DNA of 64,000 bases, taken from contig JADFLR010000005.1 of NCBI GenBank assembly GCA_022564295.1, forward strand, positions 1-64,000. The letters run 5' to 3'. The position numbers and the translations under genes are program-made. Positions 27,122 to 38,000 of the stretch are shown one piece after another. The DNA is from Bacteroidota bacterium (GTDB lineage Bacteria > Bacteroidota > Ignavibacteria > Ignavibacteriales > Ignavibacteriaceae). Each line of letters opens with the position of its first letter. Within the stretch, counting starts at the first letter, position 1. Under the pieces are notes generated by a model, which saw only the letters and a program-made list of their open reading frames with translations, did no database searches and was not told the origin of the DNA.

Positions 27122-27325
27122 ATGGGAATTTCTATTAACAGAGCAGCTGTGGGTACTTACCGTGATATTTCTGGCAAAAGCAGAAAATATAATTATTATG
27201 ATTCAATTCAATCAAACCTGTTAGAAAAACTGGATCAAATTCAGAAGAAAGACCTGTTTTTTATTCTTTCCGTTAACTCTTTTGGAATGTTTGTTATTCT
27301 TTACTTTTTACTATACTTATTTTAA
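27122..27325 (+). CDS. Small membrane hypothetical protein
   Basis: 67 aa with one C-terminal hydrophobic helix (FFILSVNSFGMFVILYFLLY). A good ribosome site (GAAAGGATAATACA-ATG) supports translation. The N-terminal half is polar with Tyr/Ser/Lys. It is the only plus-strand gene in a long minus-strand stretch. No family recognised. Confidence 0.55.
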   Translation: MGISINRAAVGTYRDISGKSRKYNYYDSIQSNLLEKLDQIQKKDLFFILSVNSFGMFVILYFLLYLF

Positions 27326-27382
27326 TAATATTAATAAGACAAGAGGTAGCTGTTAATCCATAGCTACGCAAACTTCGGTTTC

Positions 27383-28100
27383 TTACTTATCGATAAATCC
27401 GTAACTTATTAAAAGCAAACTCTGATCCTGGATAAGACCGATTCCCGGAGCATAAGTTTTAAATTCCCTTTCGAATCTATTAAGAGCTGTGCCTTACTTT
27501 AGTTTTAAGACGGTCGGTGAATGTACTTGCAGATGTTTCGAGAACTTCATCAAGAGTAATGATCTCAGCCCGATCCATAGCTACTCCCAGCGCAACTTCC
27601 TGGTAATACATTAAACCCACTTTAGGTTTTCCAGCCATTATTAGACCGGGCATTGCACCGTTTATACCAGCCAGCCACGCACCTTTATGATTGACTATTT
27701 CTCCATCGCTGTAAAAATCAACTTCTTCTCCAAAGTAAAACACATCTCCGGTTTCATTATCAATTTCAAAGATATTTCTTGCAACTTCATACAACTCATC
27801 GTTTTTAAATTCTCTTTCTTCAACTACGCGCGTTATAAAACCATCAACTTCTTTTGTTTCATCAAGCACCGTTATTACTAACTTTGCATCTGTCATTCCT
27901 AAAAATCCTGTTGAGCCCTCAAGAACAATCTGGAAACCCGGTTCCAGAATAAAGTAATCGTTTCTTCCGCTTGATACCAGACTGCGGTTTGAAATATCAA
28001 AATTGTTTTTATAAGACGAGTTCTGGGCATCAACATATCCTGTAGAAAAAATTCCAATTATCATAATAAATGTAGTTACTACCTGAATTATCTTTAGCAT
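27383..28100 (-). pseudogene. Secreted protein paralogous to the 38.4-kb gene, frameshifted near its 3' end
   Basis: I start at ATG 28100 (signal peptide MLKIIQVVTTFIMIIGIFST; AGAAGAGAAT upstream); the track start at 28283 overlaps another gene in a different frame. The product parallels the 277-aa protein at 38385: ILEPGFQIVLEG / ILRPGYQMVLKG, VLDETKEVDGFITRVVEE / VLDETRMFYLPDEGWVTTRVIEE, FGEEVDFYSDG / FGDEVDIYNDD. Frame 1 stops at 27480, but the conserved end continues in another frame to 27383 (FERE-FKTYAPGIGLIQDQ against FKTHAPGVGLLGED). So one frameshift, or a sequence error, separates the last ~33 residues. Confidence 0.8.
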
Positions 28101-28171
28101 ATTCTCTTCTTTGGTATTACTAGATAAAGCTATTAATTTAATGGTGAAATTAGAAACAAAAATAAAAATAT

Positions 28172-29029
28172 CTAAGGCAATAATGAAAACATTATTCCTA
28201 TTTCGGATGCAAAGTCGGTTGCTTTTGAACTTACACCTATCCCTGTACTTGCTTTCAACAAAACGCTCTGAGTGATAAACCATTGAATCTCTGGTACCAA
28301 TGCTACCTCGTCCTCAGAACCCTCAAGCATAACAAATAAACGAAAACTGTTTGAAATTCTTTTTAAATATTCGAGAGCATATTCACCGGGCTCGACTTTT
28401 TTTTCACCAGCATCATATTCAAAAGCCAACCGAAGTGTGATAGTTCCAAAATTGAATCCTTTGATTACACCAGCACCTAATTTGAATTCCCAATCGCTTG
28501 TACCGATTAAACTATGCTTATCACCTGTTGGGAATACGTACTCGAAGTAATTAAAAAATTCTGGCACACTTGGGTTCTCATGATTCCAACGCCACCTGAT
28601 CTGTCCCTCTACATCGCTTATGCCAGATTCGGTAAACTCTGATTCTAAAGATGAAGTATCATTCTCAGACTTTGTTAAAGTAGCAGTAATGACTCCAGCC
28701 TCAAATTCTAATGCTAATCTATCGGATATACCATATCCCAGAAATATTAAAAACTCATTTGCTTGGTATTGTCCCCTGAACTCTTGCATAGATGGAAGAC
28801 CAAAATCAAATGGTTCGTATTCCATATTGCTATCATAATAGTATTCATAAAAAGGATAGACAAGTAATTCACCATCTCGAACATAAGTACCGAATATTGA
28901 CATTGGAATTCCGGTACCCCGATCCTGCAGGTAATCCGGAATCTCCTCCTGCGCAAAACTCACTATGGGTTGAATCAGCATTGCTGTTAAAATAAGTTGA
29001 AGTATAAGGATGATAATTTTGATTACCAT
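28172..29029 (-). CDS. Predicted outer-membrane beta-barrel (transporter-like)
   Basis: 285 aa with signal peptide (IIILILQLILTAMLIQPIVSFAQ). The mature protein alternates polar/hydrophobic residues in strands, e.g. FLIFLGYGISDRLALEFEAGVI, EGQIRWRWNHE, FEFKLGAGVIKG, ASEIGIMFSLLP, and resembles small barrel proteins annotated as putative transporters (phenol-degradation MetA-like). The substrate is unknown. It lies just upstream of the frameshifted secreted gene on the same strand. Confidence 0.65.
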   Translation of the reverse strand: MVIKIIILILQLILTAMLIQPIVSFAQEEIPDYLQDRGTGIPMSIFGTYVRDGELLVYPFYEYYYDSNMEYEPFDFGLPSMQEFRGQYQANEFLIFLGYGISDRLALEFEAGVITATLTKSENDTSSLESEFTESGISDVEGQIRWRWNHENPSVPEFFNYFEYVFPTGDKHSLIGTSDWEFKLGAGVIKGFNFGTITLRLAFEYDAGEKKVEPGEYALEYLKRISNSFRLFVMLEGSEDEVALVPEIQWFITQSVLLKASTGIGVSSKATDFASEIGIMFSLLP

Positions 29030-29299
29030 TTTGAACTTCCTTCTTAGCTGAATTTAAATCATTATAAAATAAGATAATAAAATGACATTGCTTCCGGTTA
29101 ATTCTAAAACATGATTAAAAAAACGAATAAGACTATTAATCGCTGCACGAAAAAAAAATTGAATGAACGATTGAATCCGAGGCTGATCAAAACCTTTTTA
29201 ACATTGTTTATAAATGTTTGAAGCTATGCCACAATCATTCAATATGTAATTTAGACAGTTACCCTCCTGATTAACTCCCGCAGTATCAACATAATAATA

Positions 29300-30001
29300 T
29301 TACTCCTCTCCGGTAGTTATAAAAGAAGTTTCAACAAACGAGCTGTTTCCATCTTTAGCAACCGTACCTATAGACAAAGTATATTCCAAACCGGATTGTA
29401 GAAAACCTTCAGGCACACTAAACTCAGTTACACTTCCAGGTAGCTTTACAAGAAGCTTAACATCCAATTCATCCTGATCAATTTCAATGATGTAAGCCGC
29501 CAGGTTTTCAACAGGAGTCCATTTTATTGTCAGCCGCTCTATTATCACATCTTCTTCATCAGCACCTGGCTGAAGAATGAAAACTGTAGCGGGTAAATTG
29601 TGATTCAATGTAGACTCACTGTAGAATTCTTTTCCGTTTATTGAATAACCACTAAATTTATAAACCCCCTCAGAGTAAGCTGATTTTAATCCATCAACAT
29701 CTTTTGGTTCAGGAGATTCAAACCGGAATTGCCGTATTCCTAATGTTGAAGAATCGGGAGCCATAAAATCGATAACGGTGCGCCCATCCGGAGAAACAAC
29801 TGTGAGCATTGCAAGCCCTTCATCATCACCCTTAACTTCGAATACAACTTCGACATCACCATCAGTTTCATTCTGTTCGAAGCGAATGTTTGCAGTTTTA
29901 AAAGGTTTCGACAAATCTCCTTCACGGCTAGCCTCCTGTGAAAACCCGGACGCACTAAGAAGAAAATGAATCCATATAAAAACTAATAATCGTTTTGTCA
30001 C
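29300..30001 (-). CDS. Secreted protein with Fn3-like domain
   Basis: 233 aa, signal peptide (LLVFIWIHFLLSASGFSQ). Residues ~30-130 are beta-rich; the C-terminal part (LTIKWTPVENLAAYIIEIDQ ... LQSGLEYTLSIGTVAKDGNSS) has the W and Y spacing of a fibronectin type III domain. Such domains usually mediate protein or polysaccharide contact outside the cell. It follows the porin gene on the same strand after 28 nt. Exact role unknown. Confidence 0.65.
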   Translation of the reverse strand: MTKRLLVFIWIHFLLSASGFSQEASREGDLSKPFKTANIRFEQNETDGDVEVVFEVKGDDEGLAMLTVVSPDGRTVIDFMAPDSSTLGIRQFRFESPEPKDVDGLKSAYSEGVYKFSGYSINGKEFYSESTLNHNLPATVFILQPGADEEDVIIERLTIKWTPVENLAAYIIEIDQDELDVKLLVKLPGSVTEFSVPEGFLQSGLEYTLSIGTVAKDGNSSFVETSFITTGEE

Positions 30002-30028
30002 TCAAAATTCCTCCTAATTGAAAAATAG

Positions 30029-31195
30029 TTAGAAATCAAATTGCAATTGAACCTGAAAGATATTGTTATCAATTTCCTTCGTCCCCTCCTCTTTTTTAAA
30101 TGTATAATCTACTGCTAACTTAAGCTTCTGACTGTGTATATAATAATTAAAACCAATACTTGTCCATTTTAATTTATCAAATAAGTCAATATTACTCGGA
30201 TCAACTTCCTGATAACGGACGACAAACTCTACCTTGGGAAGAAAGAGATAACCAGCCTGAACATAGAAACCAGATCCGTCAATATCACTACTATCTGCAT
30301 CTGTATCTTGTGTGTACATATCATACTCTGCCTGAGCGGTAAAGGGGCCCATATTAAAAAAGAGATCCACGCCCAATGCATAAATGCTAAAACTTTTGTC
30401 ACTAATCCTTGGATCTTCTGCCTCTGTGAGGTAAGCAGCATTTCCACCGATTGATAATCTCTGCCCTTCACCTATATAAGAACCCCAGTAATCACCATAT
30501 CCGTCCGGTTTTGCAGGATCCAAAAAATCATAAACTAATCGTCCTGAGGTCAAAGCTCCATTCGATGATCTGGCTAACTGTGTGGTATCAATACCGAGTG
30601 TCTCGAACTGTACATTATCGAATACACCAAAACCATACGAAAGATGACCACCTAAAGGACGTCCATGTAGAAGTAAACCAACTGTATTGTCTGCAAATCC
30701 CAAAACTGTTAGTGCACCTTTAATCAGACTTCGATCCATCAGTAGTAATTTTGAATCGGAAGTTAATGCGTCCCTCGAAAAGACAAAATCATACAATCCA
30801 GCACGAAGATTTATATCTTTTGCAAGATTAAAATTCAACCACGCATTCTCAACCTGTGCTTTTGGTGTTTTATTAAACCGACCAACATTATCAAGCTTAA
30901 CTTCAAAATAATATTTACCTAATCCAAAAAAATTACCCCCACCCTTCATACGCAACCTGCGTATAAAGAAATCATTATTCTTATCTATCTCATTGTATTC
31001 ATAACGGGTTTGAATACGAAGCCCCGGTGTAAATGTAATGTCTCCTTCTCCATCAGGTGTTACGTATTGGGACTGTGCCTGTAAAGGGATTGCAGTTAAA
31101 AAGAATCCCAGAATTGCCAGCATAATGCCAACAACACTAACTAAAAACTTTATTCCGGGCTTATGTGATTTATGAGAGCAGTATATTCCCTTCAT
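30029..31195 (-). CDS. Porin of the OprO/OprP (phosphate-selective) type
   Basis: I start at ATG 31195, which has AAGGAGA upstream; the track start (31276) adds 27 residues that look non-coding. The 388-aa product has a long signal region (ending PLQAQS) and a beta-barrel pattern typical of the family: GLRIQTRYEYNE, RRLRMKGGGNFFGLGKYYFEVKLDN, ENAWLNFNLAKDINLRAGLYDFVFSRD, and final aromatic FQVQLQFDF. Anion selectivity cannot be read from sequence. Upstream of it, in the same direction, are the RND pumps. Confidence 0.8.
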   Translation of the reverse strand: MKGIYCSHKSHKPGIKFLVSVVGIMLAILGFFLTAIPLQAQSQYVTPDGEGDITFTPGLRIQTRYEYNEIDKNNDFFIRRLRMKGGGNFFGLGKYYFEVKLDNVGRFNKTPKAQVENAWLNFNLAKDINLRAGLYDFVFSRDALTSDSKLLLMDRSLIKGALTVLGFADNTVGLLLHGRPLGGHLSYGFGVFDNVQFETLGIDTTQLARSSNGALTSGRLVYDFLDPAKPDGYGDYWGSYIGEGQRLSIGGNAAYLTEAEDPRISDKSFSIYALGVDLFFNMGPFTAQAEYDMYTQDTDADSSDIDGSGFYVQAGYLFLPKVEFVVRYQEVDPSNIDLFDKLKWTSIGFNYYIHSQKLKLAVDYTFKKEEGTKEIDNNIFQVQLQFDF

Positions 31196-31300
31196 TTTTG
31201 AATCTCCTTTTAAATTATTATTGGTTAGATCAAGACGATGCAGGGATGGCGAAAAAATATTCGCCATCCACAGCATATTATTTTTAATATAAAATTCACA

Positions 31301-34300
31301 TCATCTATTATTAATATTAACAACTTCTGCTGCCTGCTTAGCACCAAAGCGTAAATACAGAGGAGGAATAATAAGCAGGTTGAGTAATGTAGAGGTAACT
31401 AATCCACCTAATATTACCACAGCCATTGGATGTTCTATCTCATTACCGGGGATACTGCCCGCAACCACAAGTGGAAGTAATGCCAATCCGGTTGTGGTTG
31501 CTGTCATCAATATAGGTGCGAGACGTTCCTTTGCACCGCGCAATACGAGTGAAGTACCAAAAGTTTCACCTTCATACTTTTCCAGATGCTGAAAATGATT
31601 GATCATTAAAATTCCGTTTCGTGCGGCTATTCCTAGAATGGTTAGAAATCCTACAAGAGAACCTAATGAAATGACACCGTCCCCTAAATATGCTGCGAGC
31701 ACTCCACCCACAAGGGCGGAGGGAAGCAATATAAATGATAAAGTTGACAGCCGTACACTTTTGAAGGATGTGTGAAGAAGAAAGAAAATACCAATAAGAG
31801 CAATAACTGCATAAATCAACATTTTGTTTGCAACGGACTCACGTTCAGCATACTCTCCAATCAATGTTGGATAATATTCGTGCGGGAAATCAACTCCTGC
31901 AAGTGCAAGTTTAACATCGGCTACAACAGAGCCAAGATCCCTTCCCTTCACATTACCACCAACATCAATTTTTCGGGTAAGATTTTCATGTTTTATTACG
32001 TTCGGAGTTGGTCTGATTTGTACATCTGCTACATCTTCCAGATGGATATAACCCCCACCGGGTATATCAATCAGGAGATTACGAATATCAGTCAGACTAT
32101 TCCGTGCTTCCGGAATACTCCAGACATTTACATCATACGTTCTGTGAGCAATATGAATGTCTCCCATCTCTTCACTAGCTACCAAAGTTGTAGCTGCCCT
32201 ACGAACATCCCCTGGTTTAATACCATAAAATGCAGCTTTTTCCAGATCCACCTTTACTTCAATTTGTGGAACTTCTTCCTGGAATTCAATATGCAAATCA
32301 ATCAATCCGTCAATTTCCTCAAGAGCTTCTTTAACATCATTTGCTTTTTCACGGAGCATATCTAATTCAGGACCATAGATACGTACTGTAACTGCCTCAT
32401 GTGTTCCTGTTAGTACCTCCCTTATTCTTTCTTTCAAATAAGTAAGTACATCGCGATAAAGTCCGGGATACCCGTCAACCGTTGCCTGTATACTATTTAT
32501 AGTCTTCTCATAATCAACTTCCGGATCAACGCTGATCCAATTCTCACCGAAATACATACCGACTACTTCATCCATTATCAATGCCTGCCCAATATGAGCG
32601 CCAAAATTTCGCACGCCGGGAATTTCGCGTAATTCCTTACTGGCGGCAATTGTTATACGGTTCATTTCAGGCCACGATGTTCCGGGCTTTGTAAGCCAGT
32701 GCATTAAAAAGTCTCTTTCCTTAAATGAAGGAAGAAGAGACTGACCAAGCTGCGGTAAAACCAGCATACCTGCTAATACGATAACACCGACTGTTACATA
32801 GGCAGACCGCGGTGTATTTACCACACGAGCGAGAACTGCACTGTAGATTTTGTGAAGAATTCTTATGAGAGGAGATTCTCGCTTTTCTAGTGGAACATTT
32901 CGTAAAAGTATGTAACTCAAAGCCGGTGTAATTGTGAGTGCTACAACCATAGAAGCCAATACGGCTAGTGAGTAGGAAAGAGCAAGTGGTGTAAAAAATG
33001 CACCGGAAAGTCCACCCATCGCAAAGACCGGAAGTACGGCCACAACACAAATTAAAGTTGCAAAGATAATGGCATTACGTACTTCGAGCGAGGCTTCAAG
33101 GATTACCCTTCCAATCGATACCTTTCCACCTTCTAAACGATGCTGGCGCAATCGCCTAACAATGTTTTCAACATCAACTATAGCATCATCAACCACAGCA
33201 CCGAGAGCGATAACAAAACCGGCTAAAACCATTGTGTTGATAGTTGCTCCCTGGATGAAAAGTACAAAGCCTCCGGCAATTAGTGAGAGAGGAATTGCGA
33301 TACAGCTTATTAATGCAACACGCCACTCATAAAGGAAAATAAAGAGAATCAATATTACTAATATACTTGCAATAAGTAATGCACTTGAAAGGTTATCAAT
33401 AGACATCTTTATAAAGGTTGCCGGTCGAAAAATTTCAGAATCTATATCAATACCTGGTAACCCCGGACGTAACGCATCCAGTGCTTCTTCTACACCTCGT
33501 GTTACTTGCAAAGTGTTACCCCAGGGAAATTTTTCTACGATTAGCAGTAAACCAATATCATCGTTAATTATAGCATCTCCTATCATCGGTTGATGATCTA
33601 TAACTACTTTGGCTACATCCCTTAACAGAAGCGTCTTACCATCCTTTACCCTTAGAACCACATTGCCAAGATGATCAGGGTTTACCTCATCGGACTTGTA
33701 GATGAGAGGTAAAACATGACGGATGGAGAGTCTTTGATTTGGTGTATCGATCCAGCCACCCGTACCAATATGATGCCCATCTGAAAACTGTAACATTCCA
33801 ACATTCAGGGCGTCTGCAGTTGCTTTCTTAACCTCGTCAAGCGTAACCTGGTGTTTTTGAAGCAGTTCCGGAACTACCTCTACCTGAAGCATTTGAATCC
33901 TTTCGCCCCAAATAGCCACATTAGCAACACCGGGCACGGTCATCAATCTTTGCCTTATCGTCCAGTAAGTAATCATCGAAAGGTCGATTACTGAAAGTGA
34001 ATCTGATGAAATCCCTATTTTCATACATCGACTGGTTGCAGATAGAGGGGGCAGAATTATTGGAGGTGAAGCCCAGGTTGGTAACCCGGGAGTAATCAGG
34101 GAAATACGCTCCTGTACCATTTGCCGTGCAAGCATCAAGTCAGTATTAGTTTTGAAAATCATCTTAATAGCAGATAACTGGGGAACAGATTTTGAGCGCA
34201 TAACATCTAAACCAGGTATTCCTTGCAGCGATTGCTCAAGTGGTATCGTAACCAGAGCTTCAACTTCCCCGGGTGATAGTCCGAGGCAGGGGGTCTGAAT

Positions 34301-34444
34301 TTCCACTAAGGGCGGCGAAAACTCTGGGAACACATCCACAGGCATATTATTAATCTGAGCGATACCGAAATAGAGCATTACCGCGGCAATTGCTATTACC
34401 AGGTAACGAAATCTCAGGCTCGTGCAAACAATCCATCGCATCAT
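31301..34444 (-). CDS. RND efflux permease, CusA/CzcA (HME) type, copy 1
   Basis: 1047 aa inner-membrane proton-driven pump. Twelve-helix layout with two large periplasmic loops; starts with the usual MPVDVFPEFSPPLVEIQT, has AIKMIFKTNTDLMLARQMVQERI, and the TM4 motif GAVVDDAIVDVENIVRR containing the proton-relay Asp pair. HME-type pumps export metal ions, but many CusA-like pumps of this subgroup lack an assigned substrate. Paralogous to the 1044-aa pump upstream; the two probably work as a hetero-trimer or in tandem with the 145-aa adaptor-like lipoprotein between them. No TolC gene is near. Confidence 0.93.
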   Translation of the reverse strand: MMRWIVCTSLRFRYLVIAIAAVMLYFGIAQINNMPVDVFPEFSPPLVEIQTPCLGLSPGEVEALVTIPLEQSLQGIPGLDVMRSKSVPQLSAIKMIFKTNTDLMLARQMVQERISLITPGLPTWASPPIILPPLSATSRCMKIGISSDSLSVIDLSMITYWTIRQRLMTVPGVANVAIWGERIQMLQVEVVPELLQKHQVTLDEVKKATADALNVGMLQFSDGHHIGTGGWIDTPNQRLSIRHVLPLIYKSDEVNPDHLGNVVLRVKDGKTLLLRDVAKVVIDHQPMIGDAIINDDIGLLLIVEKFPWGNTLQVTRGVEEALDALRPGLPGIDIDSEIFRPATFIKMSIDNLSSALLIASILVILILFIFLYEWRVALISCIAIPLSLIAGGFVLFIQGATINTMVLAGFVIALGAVVDDAIVDVENIVRRLRQHRLEGGKVSIGRVILEASLEVRNAIIFATLICVVAVLPVFAMGGLSGAFFTPLALSYSLAVLASMVVALTITPALSYILLRNVPLEKRESPLIRILHKIYSAVLARVVNTPRSAYVTVGVIVLAGMLVLPQLGQSLLPSFKERDFLMHWLTKPGTSWPEMNRITIAASKELREIPGVRNFGAHIGQALIMDEVVGMYFGENWISVDPEVDYEKTINSIQATVDGYPGLYRDVLTYLKERIREVLTGTHEAVTVRIYGPELDMLREKANDVKEALEEIDGLIDLHIEFQEEVPQIEVKVDLEKAAFYGIKPGDVRRAATTLVASEEMGDIHIAHRTYDVNVWSIPEARNSLTDIRNLLIDIPGGGYIHLEDVADVQIRPTPNVIKHENLTRKIDVGGNVKGRDLGSVVADVKLALAGVDFPHEYYPTLIGEYAERESVANKMLIYAVIALIGIFFLLHTSFKSVRLSTLSFILLPSALVGGVLAAYLGDGVISLGSLVGFLTILGIAARNGILMINHFQHLEKYEGETFGTSLVLRGAKERLAPILMTATTTGLALLPLVVAGSIPGNEIEHPMAVVILGGLVTSTLLNLLIIPPLYLRFGAKQAAEVVNINNR

Positions 34445-34501
34445 GGCGAACCTCCTTTGTATTTAAAAATCCAACAATTCATAAAAAACCTCTATCTAAA
34501 T

Positions 34502-34939
34502 TTAATGACCTATTTCAAATTCGGTACCGTATATTTCAGCAACACCTATAGTTGCGACTAAAGTACCAACTGGTGGACCATCATTAAGAAATACTTTGTC
34601 ACCCTCAATGTAATCAACATCAACAACATACCTGACAAATACACCAGACTGCGGGCTTGTATATACCCAGGTTTGTCCCTCCGGTCCATAAAGTAATGCT
34701 GAATAAGGTACAACCTTTCTCGGAAGCGAATTATTTACTTCAATAACTGCTGTGGTTTGAACGCCTATGCGCTCCATTGCCCTTTCCGTAAAAGTCACAC
34801 GACTAAAATCCGATCCTTCGATCTCCTCCACATCGGATGGATGTTCGAAGTGGTAGGATCCTTCCTCTTCTTGGCAAGCCCAAAATTGCAGAACTGCAAG
34901 AACGAGTAAGGCAACTATCCATCGATTTTTTTGTTTCAT
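34502..34939 (-). CDS. Mini periplasmic adaptor-like lipoprotein of RND pump
   Basis: 145 aa: signal peptide with lipobox LQFWAC (Cys ~22), an acidic stretch, then one region that matches only the C-terminal part of CusB/HlyD adaptors (RIGVQTTAV, VVPYSALLYGPEGQTWVYTS, VDYIEGDKVFLNDGPPVGTLVATIGVAEIYGTEFEIGH). The lipoyl and hairpin domains of a normal ~400-aa adaptor are absent. The ORF is intact with its own signal, so it looks like a true short form rather than a remnant. It sits between the two pump genes. Confidence 0.8.
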   Translation of the reverse strand: MKQKNRWIVALLVLAVLQFWACQEEEGSYHFEHPSDVEEIEGSDFSRVTFTERAMERIGVQTTAVIEVNNSLPRKVVPYSALLYGPEGQTWVYTSPQSGVFVRYVVDVDYIEGDKVFLNDGPPVGTLVATIGVAEIYGTEFEIGH

Positions 34940-35009
34940 TGGTAACTCCTATTTAATTTATTATCATAAATTTTATTTATTATTTTCATTTTAAATTTTC
35001 TAATTGAAC

Positions 35010-38000
35010 TTATTCCGTAGCCAATATTACCTGACCCAAATCCAATTCAGGTTGTGGGTCTGCACCAAACATTAAATACATAGCCGGCACACCCAACAGG
35101 GTGTACAATGTTGATGTAACAAGACCACCTAAAATTACTATTGCTGCAGAGTGTACGATCTCGAGTCCTGCTATATTTCCAAACAGAGCCATTGGTAAAA
35201 CAGCAATAAATGTTAGTATTGCCGTTGTTAGAATTGAAGTAGACCGATCACGAGTTACCTGCTGAATAAGCTCCGGTCCAAAAGATTGCTTACCAATACT
35301 TTCAAAAGTCCGGTAGTTATGAATAAGTAGAATATTGTTTCTAACAGCAATGCTAAATACAGTTACAAATCCAAGAATGGAACCGAGTGAAAGAAGACTG
35401 CCGGAACTGAACAATGTGATAATAATACCACCTACAAGTGCCATAGGTAAAGTCAGGAAAGTAGCAGTTGCTAATTTCCAGCTTCTAAAGACAACCTGAA
35501 GAAGGAGCAATATCAAGATTGCTGCGGCAATTGCAAAACTTAGGATGCGTTCCTTAGCAGCTAACCTTTCCGCGTATTCTCCTAATAATTCCGCTCTGTA
35601 CTCCAGAGGAAAGTCAAATTCACTTATAATACGATTAATGTCGGCTGATATACTTGAATAATTACCACCGTTAATTGTTGCGCTAACATCTACATAACGA
35701 ATAACTGATTCGTGCTTAATATTGGTAACACCAGGAACAATACGGATATCAGCTACATTTTTTAATGGTATAGAACCCATTGTTGGTGTATTTATTAATA
35801 GTTCGTGTAAGCTTGTAAGACTGTGTCGTGTTTCAGGTACACCCCAAACTACTACATCAAAAACTTTCTGTTCTTCAAATAAATTGCCGACTAATATTCC
35901 GGATACCAAAGATGTCGATTCACGACGGACATCTCCTGGTTTAAGCCCATAATGTTTGGCTGCTTCAAGATCGACCTCAATTTCTATCGTAGGCTCTTCT
36001 TCATGATAAAGAACTTTGGATTCAATGATGCCATCGACATGGGTAAGAAGATTTTTTATTTCTTCTGCCTCGCTTCTTATCATACCAAGATCTTCACCAT
36101 AAACTCTAACTATAAGTGATTCATCCGTTCCTGATAGCTCTTCTCTAACTTTTGATTGCAGATAGGTAAGAACCTCATTTGACAAACCCGGATAGCCCTG
36201 TACAACTTCCTCAACTGAAGAAACAGTCGATTCATAATCGGCTGAAGGATCAATACTGACCCAAATCTGTCCGGAATTGATATTTGTTACTCTGTCTGAT
36301 AAAACTGCTCTTCCAACATGTGCACTTACATTACGCACACCGGGAATTGAACGCAGTTCGTTGCTTACAAGAATGGCAATCCTAGTCATTTCAGGATGTG
36401 ATGTGCCTGAAGGACCATCCCATCGAACCAACAAATCCATCTCGTTAAAAACAGGTATTACTGAATCTTGCTTGAGGAACATTGACGCAATTATGCCAAC
36501 AACTATGATTGCACATACAGTTAAAAATGCAGTGCGTGGAATTCGCGTTGCCCACATAAATAAAATATCGTATACCCCTTTTAAAGCTTTTGTAATTGGG
36601 GAGTCTCCGCTTTGAGATGATGTATTTTTTAATAACAGTAGACTTAAAGCCGGAGTTACAATAAGTGCCATCACAAATGAAGCGGCTAATGCCAAAATGT
36701 ATGATGATACAATTGGCTGATAGAATGCACCTGACATACCCTCTAGAAAGAAAACAGGCAGCATGACAAGTACTATGATCAGTGAGGCATATATAACCGG
36801 GCTGCGCATTTCGATGGAAGATTCGTAAATAATGGTAGCAAGGTTTTTGTCACTGCCTTCATCACGATGCTGCTGAATCCTCCGTTTAATGTTTTCAATG
36901 TCGATTATTGAATCATCAATTATCAAACCGATTGCAATTATTAATCCTGCAATTATCATCATATTTAGAGTTATCCCCTGAAGATACAGTACTGTAACAG
37001 CCGTAATAATTGAAAGTAAAATTGTCACGATGCTGATCAACGCAGATCTCCAATTTAGGGAAAGGGCAAAAAGTGCTAGTATTAGAAGAAGTCCACCAAT
37101 GAGTAATGTTGTTGTTAGGTTACTGGTAGCCACCTCCAGGAATGTTGCCGGTCTAAAAAGCGTAGAATTTATATTCAAACCGGAGAGACCTGGCTGTAAA
37201 TTTTTTAATGCTGATTCAACTTCAGCAGTTACGTTTACGGTATTAGCCCAGGGAAATTTTTCAACAATAAGCATAAGGTTTGGTGATTCATCTACTATTG
37301 CATCTCCAATGAGAGGTTGATGTTCCTCCACCACTTCGCTTACATCACCAAGTCGCAGCGAGGTACCATCGACAACCACTTGAGCAAGTTGCTCTGGAGT
37401 TGAAATCGGTAAAATATGACGGATACCAAGTCGTTGGTTGGGAGTATCAAAAAAACCACCTGTGCCGGGTGTTGATGCCTTTAAATAACTTAATGGAGAT
37501 ACCCAGAGAGCATTTCCTGTTGTCTTAATTATTTGATTTAATGTAACTCCTTTTTTCTCTATTTTTTCGGGATCAACCAGAACCTGTAATTGACGTTTGC
37601 GTTGTCCCCAAATGGATACATTTGCAACACCGGGTACACCCATCAAACGTGGAACTATCGTCCAGCGGGCAAGAACTGACATATCGATTAGAGAAAGTTC
37701 TTCCGATGATAAACCGATCATTAAGACACGACTTGTTGACGACAGGGGATTAAGCATTGCCGGTGGTTTCGAGACTCCGGGCAACGCAAATATTGATACA
37801 AGTCGTTCCTGTACCATTTGTCGTGCTTTCATAATGTCTGTGCCTTGCTTAAAAATAAGAACAATAGATGAAAGTCCCGCAATTGATTCAGAGCGGATTT
37901 CTTCAACCCACGCAACACCATTGAGCATATCTGCTTCCATTGGTGTGGTAATCAGGGCTTCGATTTCTGCTGCGGAAAGACCCAGTGCTTCTGTTTGGAT

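Noticed and set aside
31772-32365. 197-aa plus-strand ORF inside RND copy 1
   Set aside because: Antisense shadow of a clear 1047-aa pump; composition is not coding-like.
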